From: Bacteroidota bacterium
GTDB taxonomy: Bacteria; Bacteroidota; Bacteroidia; Chitinophagales; Chitinophagaceae
Assembly (NCBI GenBank): GCA_947456625.1
Contig: CANGQJ010000011.1
Location: 1 to 64,000, forward strand
Direction of reading: 5' to 3'
Length of the DNA stretch: 64,000 nt
Part shown: positions 47,199 to 54,779 of the stretch, in pieces
Layout of the letters: every line of letters starts with the position of its first letter
Position numbering within the stretch: position 1 is the first letter of the stretch
Program-made: the position numbers and the translations under genes
The notes under the pieces: generated by a model
Seen by the model: only the letters and a program-made list of their open reading frames with translations
Databases searched by the model: none
What the model was told of the DNA's origin: nothing

Positions 47199-47214
47199 AG
47201 AAGCGAAAGCTTCT
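47199..47214 (+). other. GAAA-tetraloop hairpin
   Basis: AGAAGC-GAAA-GCTTCT, a perfect six-pair stem closed by a GNRA tetraloop. It is followed by GATGAGTGAACAA, similar to GACGAGTGAAACAA in the repeats after tRNA-Pro, which also follow a hairpin and a GAAGAA stretch. Confidence 0.6.
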
Positions 47215-47230
47215 GATGAGTGAACAAATA

Positions 47231-47260
47231 AATACCCCTTAAATTTTATTAAGGGGTATT
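47231..47260 (-). terminator. terminator of ndk
   Basis: AATACCCCTTAA (47231-47242) and TTAAGGGGTATT (47249-47260) are perfectly complementary around a six-base loop. The hairpin is eight bases past the ndk stop on the minus strand, and TATTT follows the stem. It could also serve the DEAD-box gene from the other side. Confidence 0.6.
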
Positions 47261-47268
47261 AGATTTAG

Positions 47269-47685
47269 TTAAAAACGCTCAAAACTACTAAAGAAAAAAT
47301 TTCCTTCAATAGCTGCATTTTCGTCACTATCGCTTCCGTGTACCGCATTCTCACCCATTGAGCTAGCATATTTTTTACGTATAGTTCCTTCAGCTGCATC
47401 TTTAAAGTTTGTAGCCCCAATTAAGGTTCTAAAATCTGCAACTGCATTTTCTTTTTCTAAAATAGCTGCTACAATTGGACCACTACACATAAATTCAACC
47501 AATTCGCCATAAAAAGGTCTTTCCTTATGTACTTCGTAAAATTGACCAGCTTGAGCAGGGGTTAATTGAATCCATTTCATCGCTTTCACAGAAAATCCAG
47601 CCTGAATAATTTGGTCTAAAATTGCGCCAGTGTAACCTTTTGACGTAGCATCGGGTTTAATCATCGTAAATGTTCTGTTGCTCAT
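47269..47685 (-). CDS. ndk: nucleoside-diphosphate kinase
   Basis: 138 residues, the usual length. The phosphohistidine is His116 in [13 protein letters not shown]-terminal [13 protein letters not shown] and the Kpn-loop region ([17 protein letters not shown]) are typical, with the substitution of ATNFKDA for the more common ATNPADA. It transfers gamma-phosphate between NTPs and NDPs in the cytosol. Divergent from nrnA with closely spaced -7 boxes, and terminated by a perfect hairpin. Confidence 0.96.
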   Translation of the reverse strand: MSNRTFTMIKPDATSKGYTGAILDQIIQAGFSVKAMKWIQLTPAQAGQFYEVHKERPFYGELVEFMCSGPIVAAILEKENAVADFRTLIGATNFKDAAEGTIRKKYASSMGENAVHGSDSDENAAIEGNFFFSSFERF

Positions 47686-47719
47686 GTTTAAATTGTTATA
47701 ATGTTTCTAATTGTGGCCG

Positions 47720-47727
47720 CAAATTTA
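47720..47727 (-). promoter_or_regulatory. candidate -7 box for ndk
   Basis: Minus strand TAAATTTG, 34 bases before the ndk ATG. It is 21 bases from an identical box pointing the other way, so the two promoters overlap. Confidence 0.45.
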
Positions 47728-47748
47728 CGAAAAACATCTGATTTGTGC

Positions 47749-47756
47749 TAAATTTG
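47749..47756 (+). promoter_or_regulatory. candidate -7 box for nrnA
   Basis: TAAATTTG, ending seven bases before the nrnA ATG at 47764, which would give a leaderless or nearly leaderless mRNA. The best -33 candidate is TTTA at a 22-base spacing. Confidence 0.42.
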
Positions 47757-47763
47757 TGCCGCT

Positions 47764-48774
47764 ATGCAACCAATTACACAATTTTTCCCATTATTAAATA
47801 AGCCATTTAAGGCCGTTATCACTTGTCATCAAAAACCAGATGGCGACGCAATGGGTTCAAGTTTGGCATTGTATCATTTCTTAAAAAGCCTAGGCCACGA
47901 TGTAACTGTTATTGCACCCACTAATTGGGCACAATTTTTAGATTGGATGCCGGGTGTCGATCAAGTTATTGATTTTGAACAAAATAGAAACGAATCAATA
48001 CAAATAGTAAATGACGCAGATTATACATTCTGTCTAGATTTCAACATTTTACATAGAACAAAACATTTAGAGCCAGTTATTGCAGCTTCTAAATCTATAA
48101 AAATATTAATTGACCATCATCAACAACCCGATATTCCTAGCTTTGGCTATGGTGTTAGTGATGTCAAAATGAGTTCAACCTGTGAAATGATCTATGATTT
48201 TATCGTACAATCGGGTCACAGTAATTTAATAAATTTAGATATAGCAGCTTGTTTATATACTGGGCTTATGACCGATACCGGTTCATTTAGGTTTCCATCT
48301 ACAACTGCATCGGTACATAAAATTGTGGCACATTTAAAAGAACTTGGTTTACAACATTCTAAAATACATGAACATATATATGACCAAGGTTCGGAAGCTA
48401 GGTTAAAGTTTATGGGAAATGCTTTTTTAAACCGTATGCAAGTATTCCCAGCTTTACATACAGCAATTATGGCCATACCCAAAGCTGACATTTACAAGTT
48501 TGAATTAAAAACGGGGGATACCGAAGGATTGGTTAATTATTTGTTATCAATCCAAGGCATTAAATTTGCTGCTATTGTAATTGATAGGGAAGAGGAAAGA
48601 AAATGGAGTTTTAGGAGCAAAGGTAGCTTTGATGTTAATATATTTGCCAGAACACATTTTGAAGGGGGAGGACATGCAAATGCTGCTGGAGGTAGATCTT
48701 CTAAATCTGTAGATGAAACTGCACAAGATTTCATAAATATTATAAATGAGTATAAAACACAATTAACACAATAA
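47764..48774 (+). CDS. nrnA: DHH/DHHA1 phosphoesterase (NrnA-type oligoribonuclease / pAp phosphatase)
   Basis: 336 residues. DHH motifs: His22-Asp26-Asp28 in CHQKPDGDAMGSS, the Asp around LDFN (91-94) and Asp117-His118-His119 in DHHQQPD, all metal ligands. The DHHA1 substrate domain ends in GGGHANAAGG. NrnA degrades 2-5-base RNAs and dephosphorylates 3'-phosphoadenosine 5'-phosphate. The short linker and length exclude RecJ and favour NrnA over c-di-AMP phosphodiesterase GdpP, which has membrane helices. It is followed by the FKBP gene after seven bases, so the two are co-transcribed. Confidence 0.9.
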   Translation: MQPITQFFPLLNKPFKAVITCHQKPDGDAMGSSLALYHFLKSLGHDVTVIAPTNWAQFLDWMPGVDQVIDFEQNRNESIQIVNDADYTFCLDFNILHRTKHLEPVIAASKSIKILIDHHQQPDIPSFGYGVSDVKMSSTCEMIYDFIVQSGHSNLINLDIAACLYTGLMTDTGSFRFPSTTASVHKIVAHLKELGLQHSKIHEHIYDQGSEARLKFMGNAFLNRMQVFPALHTAIMAIPKADIYKFELKTGDTEGLVNYLLSIQGIKFAAIVIDREEERKWSFRSKGSFDVNIFARTHFEGGGHANAAGGRSSKSVDETAQDFINIINEYKTQLTQ

Positions 48775-48781
48775 ACCAAAA

Positions 48782-49696
48782 ATGATAAAATCAACCTTAA
48801 AATTAGTCGCTGCTATTGTATTGTTTGCAAGTTGTAATCAATTTGAGAAAGCGCCATCAGGAATGATGTACAAAATTAGTCATGGCAGTGGCAATGAAAA
48901 AGCCTTAGCACAAGGACAATTTGTAAAATTGAATGTAGAGTACCGTTTAAAATCTAAGGATTCAGTACTTAGTTCAACCATTGGTGTAATACCAGTTTAT
49001 TTCCCAGTAGATACTGCACGTTTAGGAAAATATAGTTTTACTGAAATTTTAATGAAATGTAGAAAAGGAGATAAAATTGAGTTCAACCTTAGCGTAGACA
49101 CTTTAGTAAAATTAAATGCTTTGCAATTAAACGAAGTATTTAAAACAGGAGATATGGTAATTGGTAAGGCAGAAATTTTAAATGTATTTACTCAAGAAAG
49201 CCAAGTTTCAGAAGATTACAAAAAAGAACAAACCAACGAGAAAAACAGAGAAATTAAAACAATTAAAGACTACTTAGCTAAAAATAAAATTAATGCAGTA
49301 GAATCACCAGAAGGTGTATTTATTGTAATTAAAGAAGCAGGCAACTCAAATGCTAAAATTGATAGCACTAAAGCTGTTAGTGTTTTTTACAAAGGTTATA
49401 CTTTAAAGGGAGAGACATTTGATACAAATATCAAACCAAACGATCCTAATGCTAAGCCATATGAAGTTAATTTAGGTACTAATACAGTAATCCAAGGTTG
49501 GGAAATTGCACTTCCATATTTTAACAATGGCGCTAAAGGAACCATTTATGTTCCTGCTATGCTTGCTTATGGACCTCAAGCAAATGGCCCAATTAAAGCT
49601 TACGAAAACTTAGCTTTTGATTTAGAAATTAAAGATGTGAATGTAAAATCTTTGGCGCCTGCAAGACCGGTGCAAGGTGCACAGCAAATGCGTTAA
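48782..49696 (+). CDS. FKBP-type peptidyl-prolyl isomerase lipoprotein
   Basis: 304 residues. The N-terminus KLVAAIVLFASC is a clear lipobox with Cys19, so the protein is membrane-anchored in the periplasm or outer membrane. The first half (about 30-140) looks like a degenerate FKBP domain. A charged helix (SEDYKKEQTNEKNREIK) links it to a complete C-terminal FKBP domain (about 190-290: VSVFYKGYTLKGETFDTN, VIQGWEIALPYFNNGAKG, PAMLAYGPQ). It catalyses proline isomerisation in folding of exported proteins, with the second domain likely the active one. Confidence 0.88.
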   Translation: MIKSTLKLVAAIVLFASCNQFEKAPSGMMYKISHGSGNEKALAQGQFVKLNVEYRLKSKDSVLSSTIGVIPVYFPVDTARLGKYSFTEILMKCRKGDKIEFNLSVDTLVKLNALQLNEVFKTGDMVIGKAEILNVFTQESQVSEDYKKEQTNEKNREIKTIKDYLAKNKINAVESPEGVFIVIKEAGNSNAKIDSTKAVSVFYKGYTLKGETFDTNIKPNDPNAKPYEVNLGTNTVIQGWEIALPYFNNGAKGTIYVPAMLAYGPQANGPIKAYENLAFDLEIKDVNVKSLAPARPVQGAQQMR

Positions 49697-49716
49697 TATT
49701 ATTTAATAATATTTTT

Positions 49717-49747
49717 AACTCCTCAGCAAGCAATTGTCTGGGGAGTT
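49717..49747. terminator. hairpin between convergent FKBP and folP genes
   Basis: AACTCCTCAG (49717-49726) pairs with CTGGGGAGTT (49738-49747), one G-U. It sits in the 52-base gap between the two stops and may terminate from both sides, although U-runs are weak. Confidence 0.5.
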
Positions 49748-49748
49748 A

Positions 49749-50573
49749 TTATTTTAAGTAATTCATTAATGTTAAAACTTCCTTAGCTTCTAAAACATCA
49801 TGCACTCTTAAAATTTGAGCTCCATTTAATACCCCAATTGTATTTACTATAGTAGTGCCGTTTAATGCATTATTTGCAGTGGTTTGCAATGTTTTATAAA
49901 TACTTGATTTTCTAGAAACCCCCAGTAATATTGGTAAATTTATAGTGGTTAATTTTGCTAATTGTTTAACTAATAAAAAATTATTTGGAATAGTTTTCCC
50001 AAAACCAAAACCAGGGTCAATTACCCATTGATTAATCCCTTTATTGGCTAAATATTTTTTTTTATGCTCAAAAAATAAAATTATATCTTGAACAAGATCT
50101 TCTGTTTCAGCAATAGTATGCATGGAATTAATATCTCCCGTTAAATACATTCCTATATAACCTGCATTGTAGTTTGACACTACAGTTAATATGTTATCAT
50201 CAAATTTGCCGCAACTAATATCGTTAACAATATGGGCACCTGCTTTTAAAGCCGCAGCTGCTACCTTGCTGTTAAAAGTATCAATAGAAATTAATATGGA
50301 TGGGTAAGTATCATGGATTGCCTCAATTATTGGGACTACCTTATTTATTTCATTTTTAGCATCCATGGGAGTTGCCCCTGGTCGAGTACTTTGCCCACCA
50401 ATATCAATAATATTTGCCCCTTGCGCTATAAAAAAACCTGTTTTTTGAATGGCAATTTTAGGATCTAAAATCCTACTACCCTCATAAAAAGAATCGGGGG
50501 TGGCGTTTAAAATAGCCATTATTTGTGGTTCATTTATTTCCCAAATTCTATCCTTAGCAGGAATTTTAAACAT
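49749..50573 (-). CDS. folP: dihydropteroate synthase
   Basis: 274 residues with the TIM-barrel motifs of DHPS: IMAILNATPDSFYEGS, DIGGQSTRPGA (pterin/pABA loops), VNDIS, DPGFGFGKT and GVSRKSSI. It joins p-aminobenzoate to dihydropterin pyrophosphate in folate synthesis and is the sulfonamide target. It is transcribed divergently from the DUF1599 gene, and no other folate gene is adjacent. Confidence 0.94.
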   Translation of the reverse strand: MFKIPAKDRIWEINEPQIMAILNATPDSFYEGSRILDPKIAIQKTGFFIAQGANIIDIGGQSTRPGATPMDAKNEINKVVPIIEAIHDTYPSILISIDTFNSKVAAAALKAGAHIVNDISCGKFDDNILTVVSNYNAGYIGMYLTGDINSMHTIAETEDLVQDIILFFEHKKKYLANKGINQWVIDPGFGFGKTIPNNFLLVKQLAKLTTINLPILLGVSRKSSIYKTLQTTANNALNGTTIVNTIGVLNGAQILRVHDVLEAKEVLTLMNYLK

Positions 50574-50651
50574 AGTTTTATTTTAAGTGGGTATTGCGTA
50601 TCTTGCAAGGGTTCAAAGTTATTAACTAACCACGAAATTCGAACTTTTTTC

Positions 50652-51197
50652 ATGAGCCAAACTTCTTCACAATACGACCAGGCTATTGCCACTTGTAGTG
50701 ATATATTTATTAAAAAGACCAAGGACTATGGTACTGCTTGGAGAGTACTTCGTATTATTTCGGTGGTAGATCAAATTTTCATTAAGGCATTAAGAATAAG
50801 AACTATCCAAGATTTAGGAACTCAAAAAGTGGGGGATGATATCAAAGACGAATTTAAAGGCATCATAAATTATGCAGTTATAGGACTATTTCAACTTGAA
50901 TTAAACGATCCTAAAGTGGAAGATTTACCTGTTAATTTGGTTCAAGATAAATATAAGTTTTTTGTAAATTTTGCAAAAACTACAATGCTAGATAAAAACC
51001 ATGATTATGGGGAAGCATGGAGAGATATGAGTCAAGAAAGTTTTGCAGATTTAATTTTAGTTAAATTATTACGCATTAGACAAATTTTAAACAATGATGG
51101 CAAAACTTTAATTAGTGAAGGGATAGACGCCAACTTTGTAGATATTCTTAATTATGCTGTATTTGCATTAATCCTAATTGAGGAAGGAAAACATTAA
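50652..51197 (+). CDS. DUF1599 protein with two internal repeats
   Basis: 181 residues from the ATG at 50652; the frame is open further upstream, but that stretch overlaps folP and does not look like family sequence. Two copies of an all-helical unit are visible: DYGTAWRVLRI...ALRIRTIQ...IINYAVIGLFQLE (about residues 23-85) and DYGEAWRDMSQ...LLRIRQIL...ILNYAVFALILIE (about 118-178). The conserved DYG-x-AW and NYA motifs recur at matching positions. This is the DUF1599 family, linked to nucleotide modification contexts in phages but of unknown function in Bacteroidetes chromosomes. Confidence 0.82.
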   Translation: MSQTSSQYDQAIATCSDIFIKKTKDYGTAWRVLRIISVVDQIFIKALRIRTIQDLGTQKVGDDIKDEFKGIINYAVIGLFQLELNDPKVEDLPVNLVQDKYKFFVNFAKTTMLDKNHDYGEAWRDMSQESFADLILVKLLRIRQILNNDGKTLISEGIDANFVDILNYAVFALILIEEGKH

Positions 51198-51219
51198 TTT
51201 TAAAAATACACTTATTTAT

Positions 51220-52290
51220 ATGAAATCATTTCTTAAAATTTTGAGATGGGGTGTAGGATTATTATTTATATTTTCTGGCTTAATTAAAGCAAACGATCCA
51301 TTGGGGTTGAGTTACAAAATGCAAGAATTTTTTGATGTATGGGGCGTTGCCTTTTTATCGGACTATACTTTGTATTTAGCATTATTTATGAATGTTTTGG
51401 AAATTGTAGCAGGGGTAGCCTTAATTATTCAATTCCCTTATAAACAAACCCTTTGGTTGTTATTAGGTTTAATTATATTCTTTACTTTCTTAACGGGATA
51501 TGCATTATTCTCTGGGAAAATAAAAACTTGCGGTTGTTTTGGTGATTGTATTCCTTTAACACCACAAACTTCATTTATTAAGGATGTAATTTTATTATTT
51601 GCTATTGTAATGTTGTTGTTTAATCAGAAAAAAATTAAATCAAATATACATCCTGCATTAGGTTTTTTTATACTGTTACTTACAACTTGCTTGGTGGGTT
51701 ATGGCCAAAATTATGTGCTTAATCATTTGCCCATAGTGGATTGTTTACCATACAAAGTAGGTGCAGACATTGCTGAAAAAATGAAAACTCCAATTGGTGC
51801 TGTTCCAGATAGTATCTCTATTCAAATGGAATTTGAAAAAGACGGTAAAAAATTATTATTTGATGCCAATCACTTTCCGGATAATTTTGATGCTACCTAT
51901 AAATATATTAGTAGAAAAGAAGTATTGATTCAAAAGGGAAATGGGTTAAAGGCGCCAATTGATGAATTTGCATTAAATACCTTAAATAAACAAGATACTA
52001 GTAAGGCTTTATTTGCAAGTCAATATCCATATGTATTGGTTTTTGCTGGATCTATTCAAAATGATATTCCTTGGGAAGATTTACTTAAAAAATTACATGC
52101 TAAGCAAAAATACATTTACATTGTAACTGCAGATAAAAACGGAGCAATTAGCAAATTAGCTAAAGAGCAAATATTAATTGGTGATATTACTATGATTAAA
52201 ACAGCAGCTAGAGTATGGCCTACTGTTTTTGTAATGAACGGGTCTACCATAGTTCAAAAAATGAGCTATTTGGATTACCTAAAAAATTAA
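51220..52290 (+). CDS. DoxX/MauE-like membrane protein with C-terminal thioredoxin-like domain
   Basis: 356 residues from the ATG at 51220 (the open frame upstream overlaps DUF1599). Four to five membrane helices in residues 1-160 form a DoxX/MauE unit with the Cys cluster KTCGCFGDC in a loop, followed by a helix ending the membrane part. The C-terminal 180 residues (about 180-356) are soluble and resemble the periplasmic thioredoxin-like region of Bacteroidetes BT_3928-type proteins, though the CxxC is missing. It could be part of a disulfide or quinone redox relay. It lies directly after DUF1599. Confidence 0.78.
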   Translation: MKSFLKILRWGVGLLFIFSGLIKANDPLGLSYKMQEFFDVWGVAFLSDYTLYLALFMNVLEIVAGVALIIQFPYKQTLWLLLGLIIFFTFLTGYALFSGKIKTCGCFGDCIPLTPQTSFIKDVILLFAIVMLLFNQKKIKSNIHPALGFFILLLTTCLVGYGQNYVLNHLPIVDCLPYKVGADIAEKMKTPIGAVPDSISIQMEFEKDGKKLLFDANHFPDNFDATYKYISRKEVLIQKGNGLKAPIDEFALNTLNKQDTSKALFASQYPYVLVFAGSIQNDIPWEDLLKKLHAKQKYIYIVTADKNGAISKLAKEQILIGDITMIKTAARVWPTVFVMNGSTIVQKMSYLDYLKN

Positions 52291-52348
52291 AATTCCAATT
52301 TAGATCAATATTTTGTAACTTAGGATAACACCTTTTAAATAATATGTT

Positions 52349-52777
52349 ATGTCTAAGATTCAACAAATTCTACAAAAAAAAGGACCTGTATTTAATGTAG
52401 TAACCCCTGATACAAAAGTGGTAGAAGCCTTAAATATTATGAAATCCGAAAATCTAAGTTATGTAGTTGTGATGCAGGACGGTAAATATTTAGGTATTAT
52501 GTCAGAGCGAGACTACACGCATAAAATTAAATTACAAGGAAGACAATCTGAAACCTCTATGGTTAGGGATATTATGTCATCGGATTATCCAGTAATTGGT
52601 TTTGACGAAAATTTGCAAAGATGTATGGTGTTAATGAATGTTTATAAAACTAGATACCTTCCTATTTTTAATGAAATGGAATTTCAGGGAGTACTTACGA
52701 TGAATGATTTAATGCGTGAAGTAATAGCAAAAGACGATACTAGTAAACCAAGTAATGATAGTTTATATGAATTATAA
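52349..52777 (+). CDS. tandem CBS-domain protein
   Basis: 142 residues made of two CBS motifs: residues about 8-62 (VVTPDTKVVEALNIMKSENLSYVVVM) and 75-130 (MSSDYPVIGFDENLQRCMVLMNVYKTRYLPIF). Paired CBS domains bind adenine nucleotides and act as energy sensors or regulators. There is no fused catalytic domain, so it probably regulates another protein. The start ATG has a near-match of the -7 box upstream but no clear promoter. Confidence 0.88.
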   Translation: MSKIQQILQKKGPVFNVVTPDTKVVEALNIMKSENLSYVVVMQDGKYLGIMSERDYTHKIKLQGRQSETSMVRDIMSSDYPVIGFDENLQRCMVLMNVYKTRYLPIFNEMEFQGVLTMNDLMREVIAKDDTSKPSNDSLYEL

Positions 52778-52780
52778 GGG

Positions 52781-53062
52781 TTATTTTATGATTACTTCGG
52801 TTATCATATTTTCACCCATTTTTTCATTGACTCTTTCTATTATTTGAACTTTTTGAAAGCCTAATTCATTTTTTAATGGCCCTATACTTGTTTCAATAAA
52901 TAGTTTTTTATCAAAAATGTAAATTTTATTGGTATACTTTGCAATAGTAGTTCCCATAATTTCAGCCCATACTTCCTCAATTTGAGCAGCTCTAATTCCA
53001 TTTTTTATCTTACTGCTTTGAACAAATTGTTTTAAAGCATCTCCTAATTTAAATAGTGCCAT
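52781..53062 (-). CDS. DUF721 protein
   Basis: 93 residues, small and basic, with the DUF721 pattern: LGDALKQFVQSSKIKNGI at the N-terminus, VWAEIMGTTIAKYTNKIYI, then FIETSIGPLKNELGFQKVQIIERVNE. These proteins are often next to recF or dnaA and are suspected to bind nucleic acid; function unproven. It is 18 bases downstream of recF, supporting a shared transcript. Confidence 0.88.
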   Translation of the reverse strand: MALFKLGDALKQFVQSSKIKNGIRAAQIEEVWAEIMGTTIAKYTNKIYIFDKKLFIETSIGPLKNELGFQKVQIIERVNEKMGENMITEVIIK

Positions 53063-53080
53063 AACCTGTAATTTACAAAA

Positions 53081-54163
53081 TTATAATTCAATTACTTGAA
53101 AGCTTTTTAAATGAGTGCCAAGTAATTCGGAAACCCTTTGTTGATGGGTATCGGTTATGAAAACCTGGCCATCATTATATTTGCTTACCCATTCTAATAA
53201 TTGTATCATTCTGCGCTCATCTAATTTCTCAAAAATATCATCCATTAAAAGAATAGGGGAAAGGCCTTTAATTTCTTTAATGAATTCCCACTCTGCAAGC
53301 CTAATTGCAAAAAGCAAACTTTTTCTTTGACCTTGCGAAGCTTCTTGTTTAAAAGGTTGTCCCTGTATGGTAATAATTAAATCGTCTTTGTGAATTCCAA
53401 CACTTGTTCTTTGTAATATTTTATCCTTTGATAAGGATTGTTCTAATAATTTATCTAAATTTTGACCTAGTAGTTGAGACTGATATGCAATTTGAATTTG
53501 ATCGTTCTGACCCGCTATATGGGTATACTTAGAAATAATATTTAATAAATATTTTTTTAATAAATCCTGTCTATACTCAAATATAATTTCCCCATTTTTT
53601 ACAAGTTGTTCATTTAAGGTCTCCAATAAAATAGAGTCAAGTGAACCAGATTCAGCAGCAAGTTTTAAAAGACTATTTCTTTGTTGTAATACTTTATTAT
53701 AGGCAATTAAATATTTTAAATAATCCGGATAAATTTGCGACAACAGGCTGTCCATTAATTTTCTTCTTTCTTCACTTGTTCCAGTAATTATTTGAACATC
53801 GTCTGGAGCAATCATTACACAGGGTATTTTACCAATATGCAGCGAAAGTTTATTATAAATTTCATTATCAAAAGAAAATTCTTTTTTTAAATTTTCTCTT
53901 ATAACACAGGTAATATTTGATAACACTTTATTTGATTCATAAACTCCATCTATTCTTAATCCTTGATATGCATGATGTACATTTTGAGCATCGGGTCTGT
54001 TAAAATAGCTTTTGGTAAAAGATAAATAATAAATAGCATCTAATACATTTGTCTTACCTGTCCCATTTGGCCCAACAATACCTACAATACGGTCTTTAAA
54101 TACAAACTGTTTTTGAATGTAGTTTCTAAATTGTACCAAATTAAGTTGCTTTAGTAAAAACAT
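53081..54163 (-). CDS. recF: DNA replication/repair protein RecF
   Basis: 360 residues from the ATG at 54163 (an ATG five codons earlier is open but the family starts with MFLLKQLNLVQFRNY). ABC/SMC-type ATPase: Walker A GPNGTGKT (31-38), signature region SQGQRKSLLFAIRLAE and Walker B ILLMDDIFEKLDE. It loads RecA onto gapped DNA together with RecO and RecR. It is divergent from pyrR, with 50 bases between the ATGs. Confidence 0.95.
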   Translation of the reverse strand: MFLLKQLNLVQFRNYIQKQFVFKDRIVGIVGPNGTGKTNVLDAIYYLSFTKSYFNRPDAQNVHHAYQGLRIDGVYESNKVLSNITCVIRENLKKEFSFDNEIYNKLSLHIGKIPCVMIAPDDVQIITGTSEERRKLMDSLLSQIYPDYLKYLIAYNKVLQQRNSLLKLAAESGSLDSILLETLNEQLVKNGEIIFEYRQDLLKKYLLNIISKYTHIAGQNDQIQIAYQSQLLGQNLDKLLEQSLSKDKILQRTSVGIHKDDLIITIQGQPFKQEASQGQRKSLLFAIRLAEWEFIKEIKGLSPILLMDDIFEKLDERRMIQLLEWVSKYNDGQVFITDTHQQRVSELLGTHLKSFQVIEL

Positions 54164-54213
54164 GAGTGCAAAATACATCAGAAAAAATTGTATTTTTATT
54201 CAAATTTTAAGCA

Positions 54214-54738
54214 ATGACCCTCATTAGTGAGCAACAACTTCCAAGTATCGTAAAAAGGCTTGCACATCAAATTTTAGAGACTTATCCTGGGTTGACAAAT
54301 GCAGTTATTGTAGGATTGCAACCTAGGGGCGTTTATTTAAGTGATCGTATTGTTGAAGCGCTTTTACAGGAATTACCTGCAAGCCAGGTCATGTATGGGA
54401 AATTAGACATTACATTTTATAGAGATGACATTAGACGTGAACTACATTTAGCAACCCAAACCCATTTGCCTTTTAGTATAGAGGGGAAAACAGTTGTTTT
54501 AATAGATGATGTGCTATTTACGGGGCGTACCATAAGGGCTGCTTTGGACGCACTTTTGTCCTTTGGGCGACCTTCAAAAGTGGCTTTATGTGTTCTAGTG
54601 GACCGTAAACCAAGCAGAGAATTACCTATTCAACCCGATTTTACAGGTAAGGAAATGGATACTTTAACCCCATATAAGGTCAAAGTACGTTGGAAAGAGA
54701 ACGACGGAGTGGACGATGTTGTATTGATTGGAGAATAA
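54214..54738 (+). CDS. pyrR: PyrR (pyr operon regulator / uracil phosphoribosyltransferase)
   Basis: 174 residues with a type I PRTase fold: the PRPP loop VVLIDDVLFTGRTIRAA (about 94-110) and the PyrR hallmark YGKLDITFYRDDI. In Gram-positives PyrR binds pyr mRNA and causes attenuation, and the protein also forms UMP from uracil. The flanks here contain no visible PyrR-type antiterminator/terminator pair, so it may act mainly as an enzyme in this organism. pyrB follows after 41 bases but has its own promoter match. Confidence 0.92.
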   Translation: MTLISEQQLPSIVKRLAHQILETYPGLTNAVIVGLQPRGVYLSDRIVEALLQELPASQVMYGKLDITFYRDDIRRELHLATQTHLPFSIEGKTVVLIDDVLFTGRTIRAALDALLSFGRPSKVALCVLVDRKPSRELPIQPDFTGKEMDTLTPYKVKVRWKENDGVDDVVLIGE

Positions 54739-54741
54739 GCT

Positions 54742-54772
54742 TTTGTTTGTTGGAATAATTATATTAATTTTG
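54742..54772 (+). promoter_or_regulatory. promoter of pyrB
   Basis: TTTG (54742-54745), a 19-base spacer and TAATTTTG (54765-54772), an excellent match to the Bacteroidetes promoter. The -7 box ends seven bases before the pyrB ATG, implying a leaderless or very short-leader mRNA. Confidence 0.62.
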
Positions 54773-54779
54773 TTTTTTA

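Noticed and set aside
47199..47230. CTGATGAG next to GAAA, suggestive of a hammerhead ribozyme core
   Set aside because: The GAAA is the tetraloop of a six-pair hairpin and the order of core segments, stem II and cleavage site required for a hammerhead is absent.
50523..50651. Upstream extension of DUF1599 to 50523
   Set aside because: It would overlap folP's 5' end and the 43 extra residues do not resemble family members; the ATG at 50652 fits the domain boundary.
54739..54779. PyrR-dependent attenuator between pyrR and pyrB
   Set aside because: The 41-base gap is too short for antiterminator and terminator stems and contains a promoter match instead.
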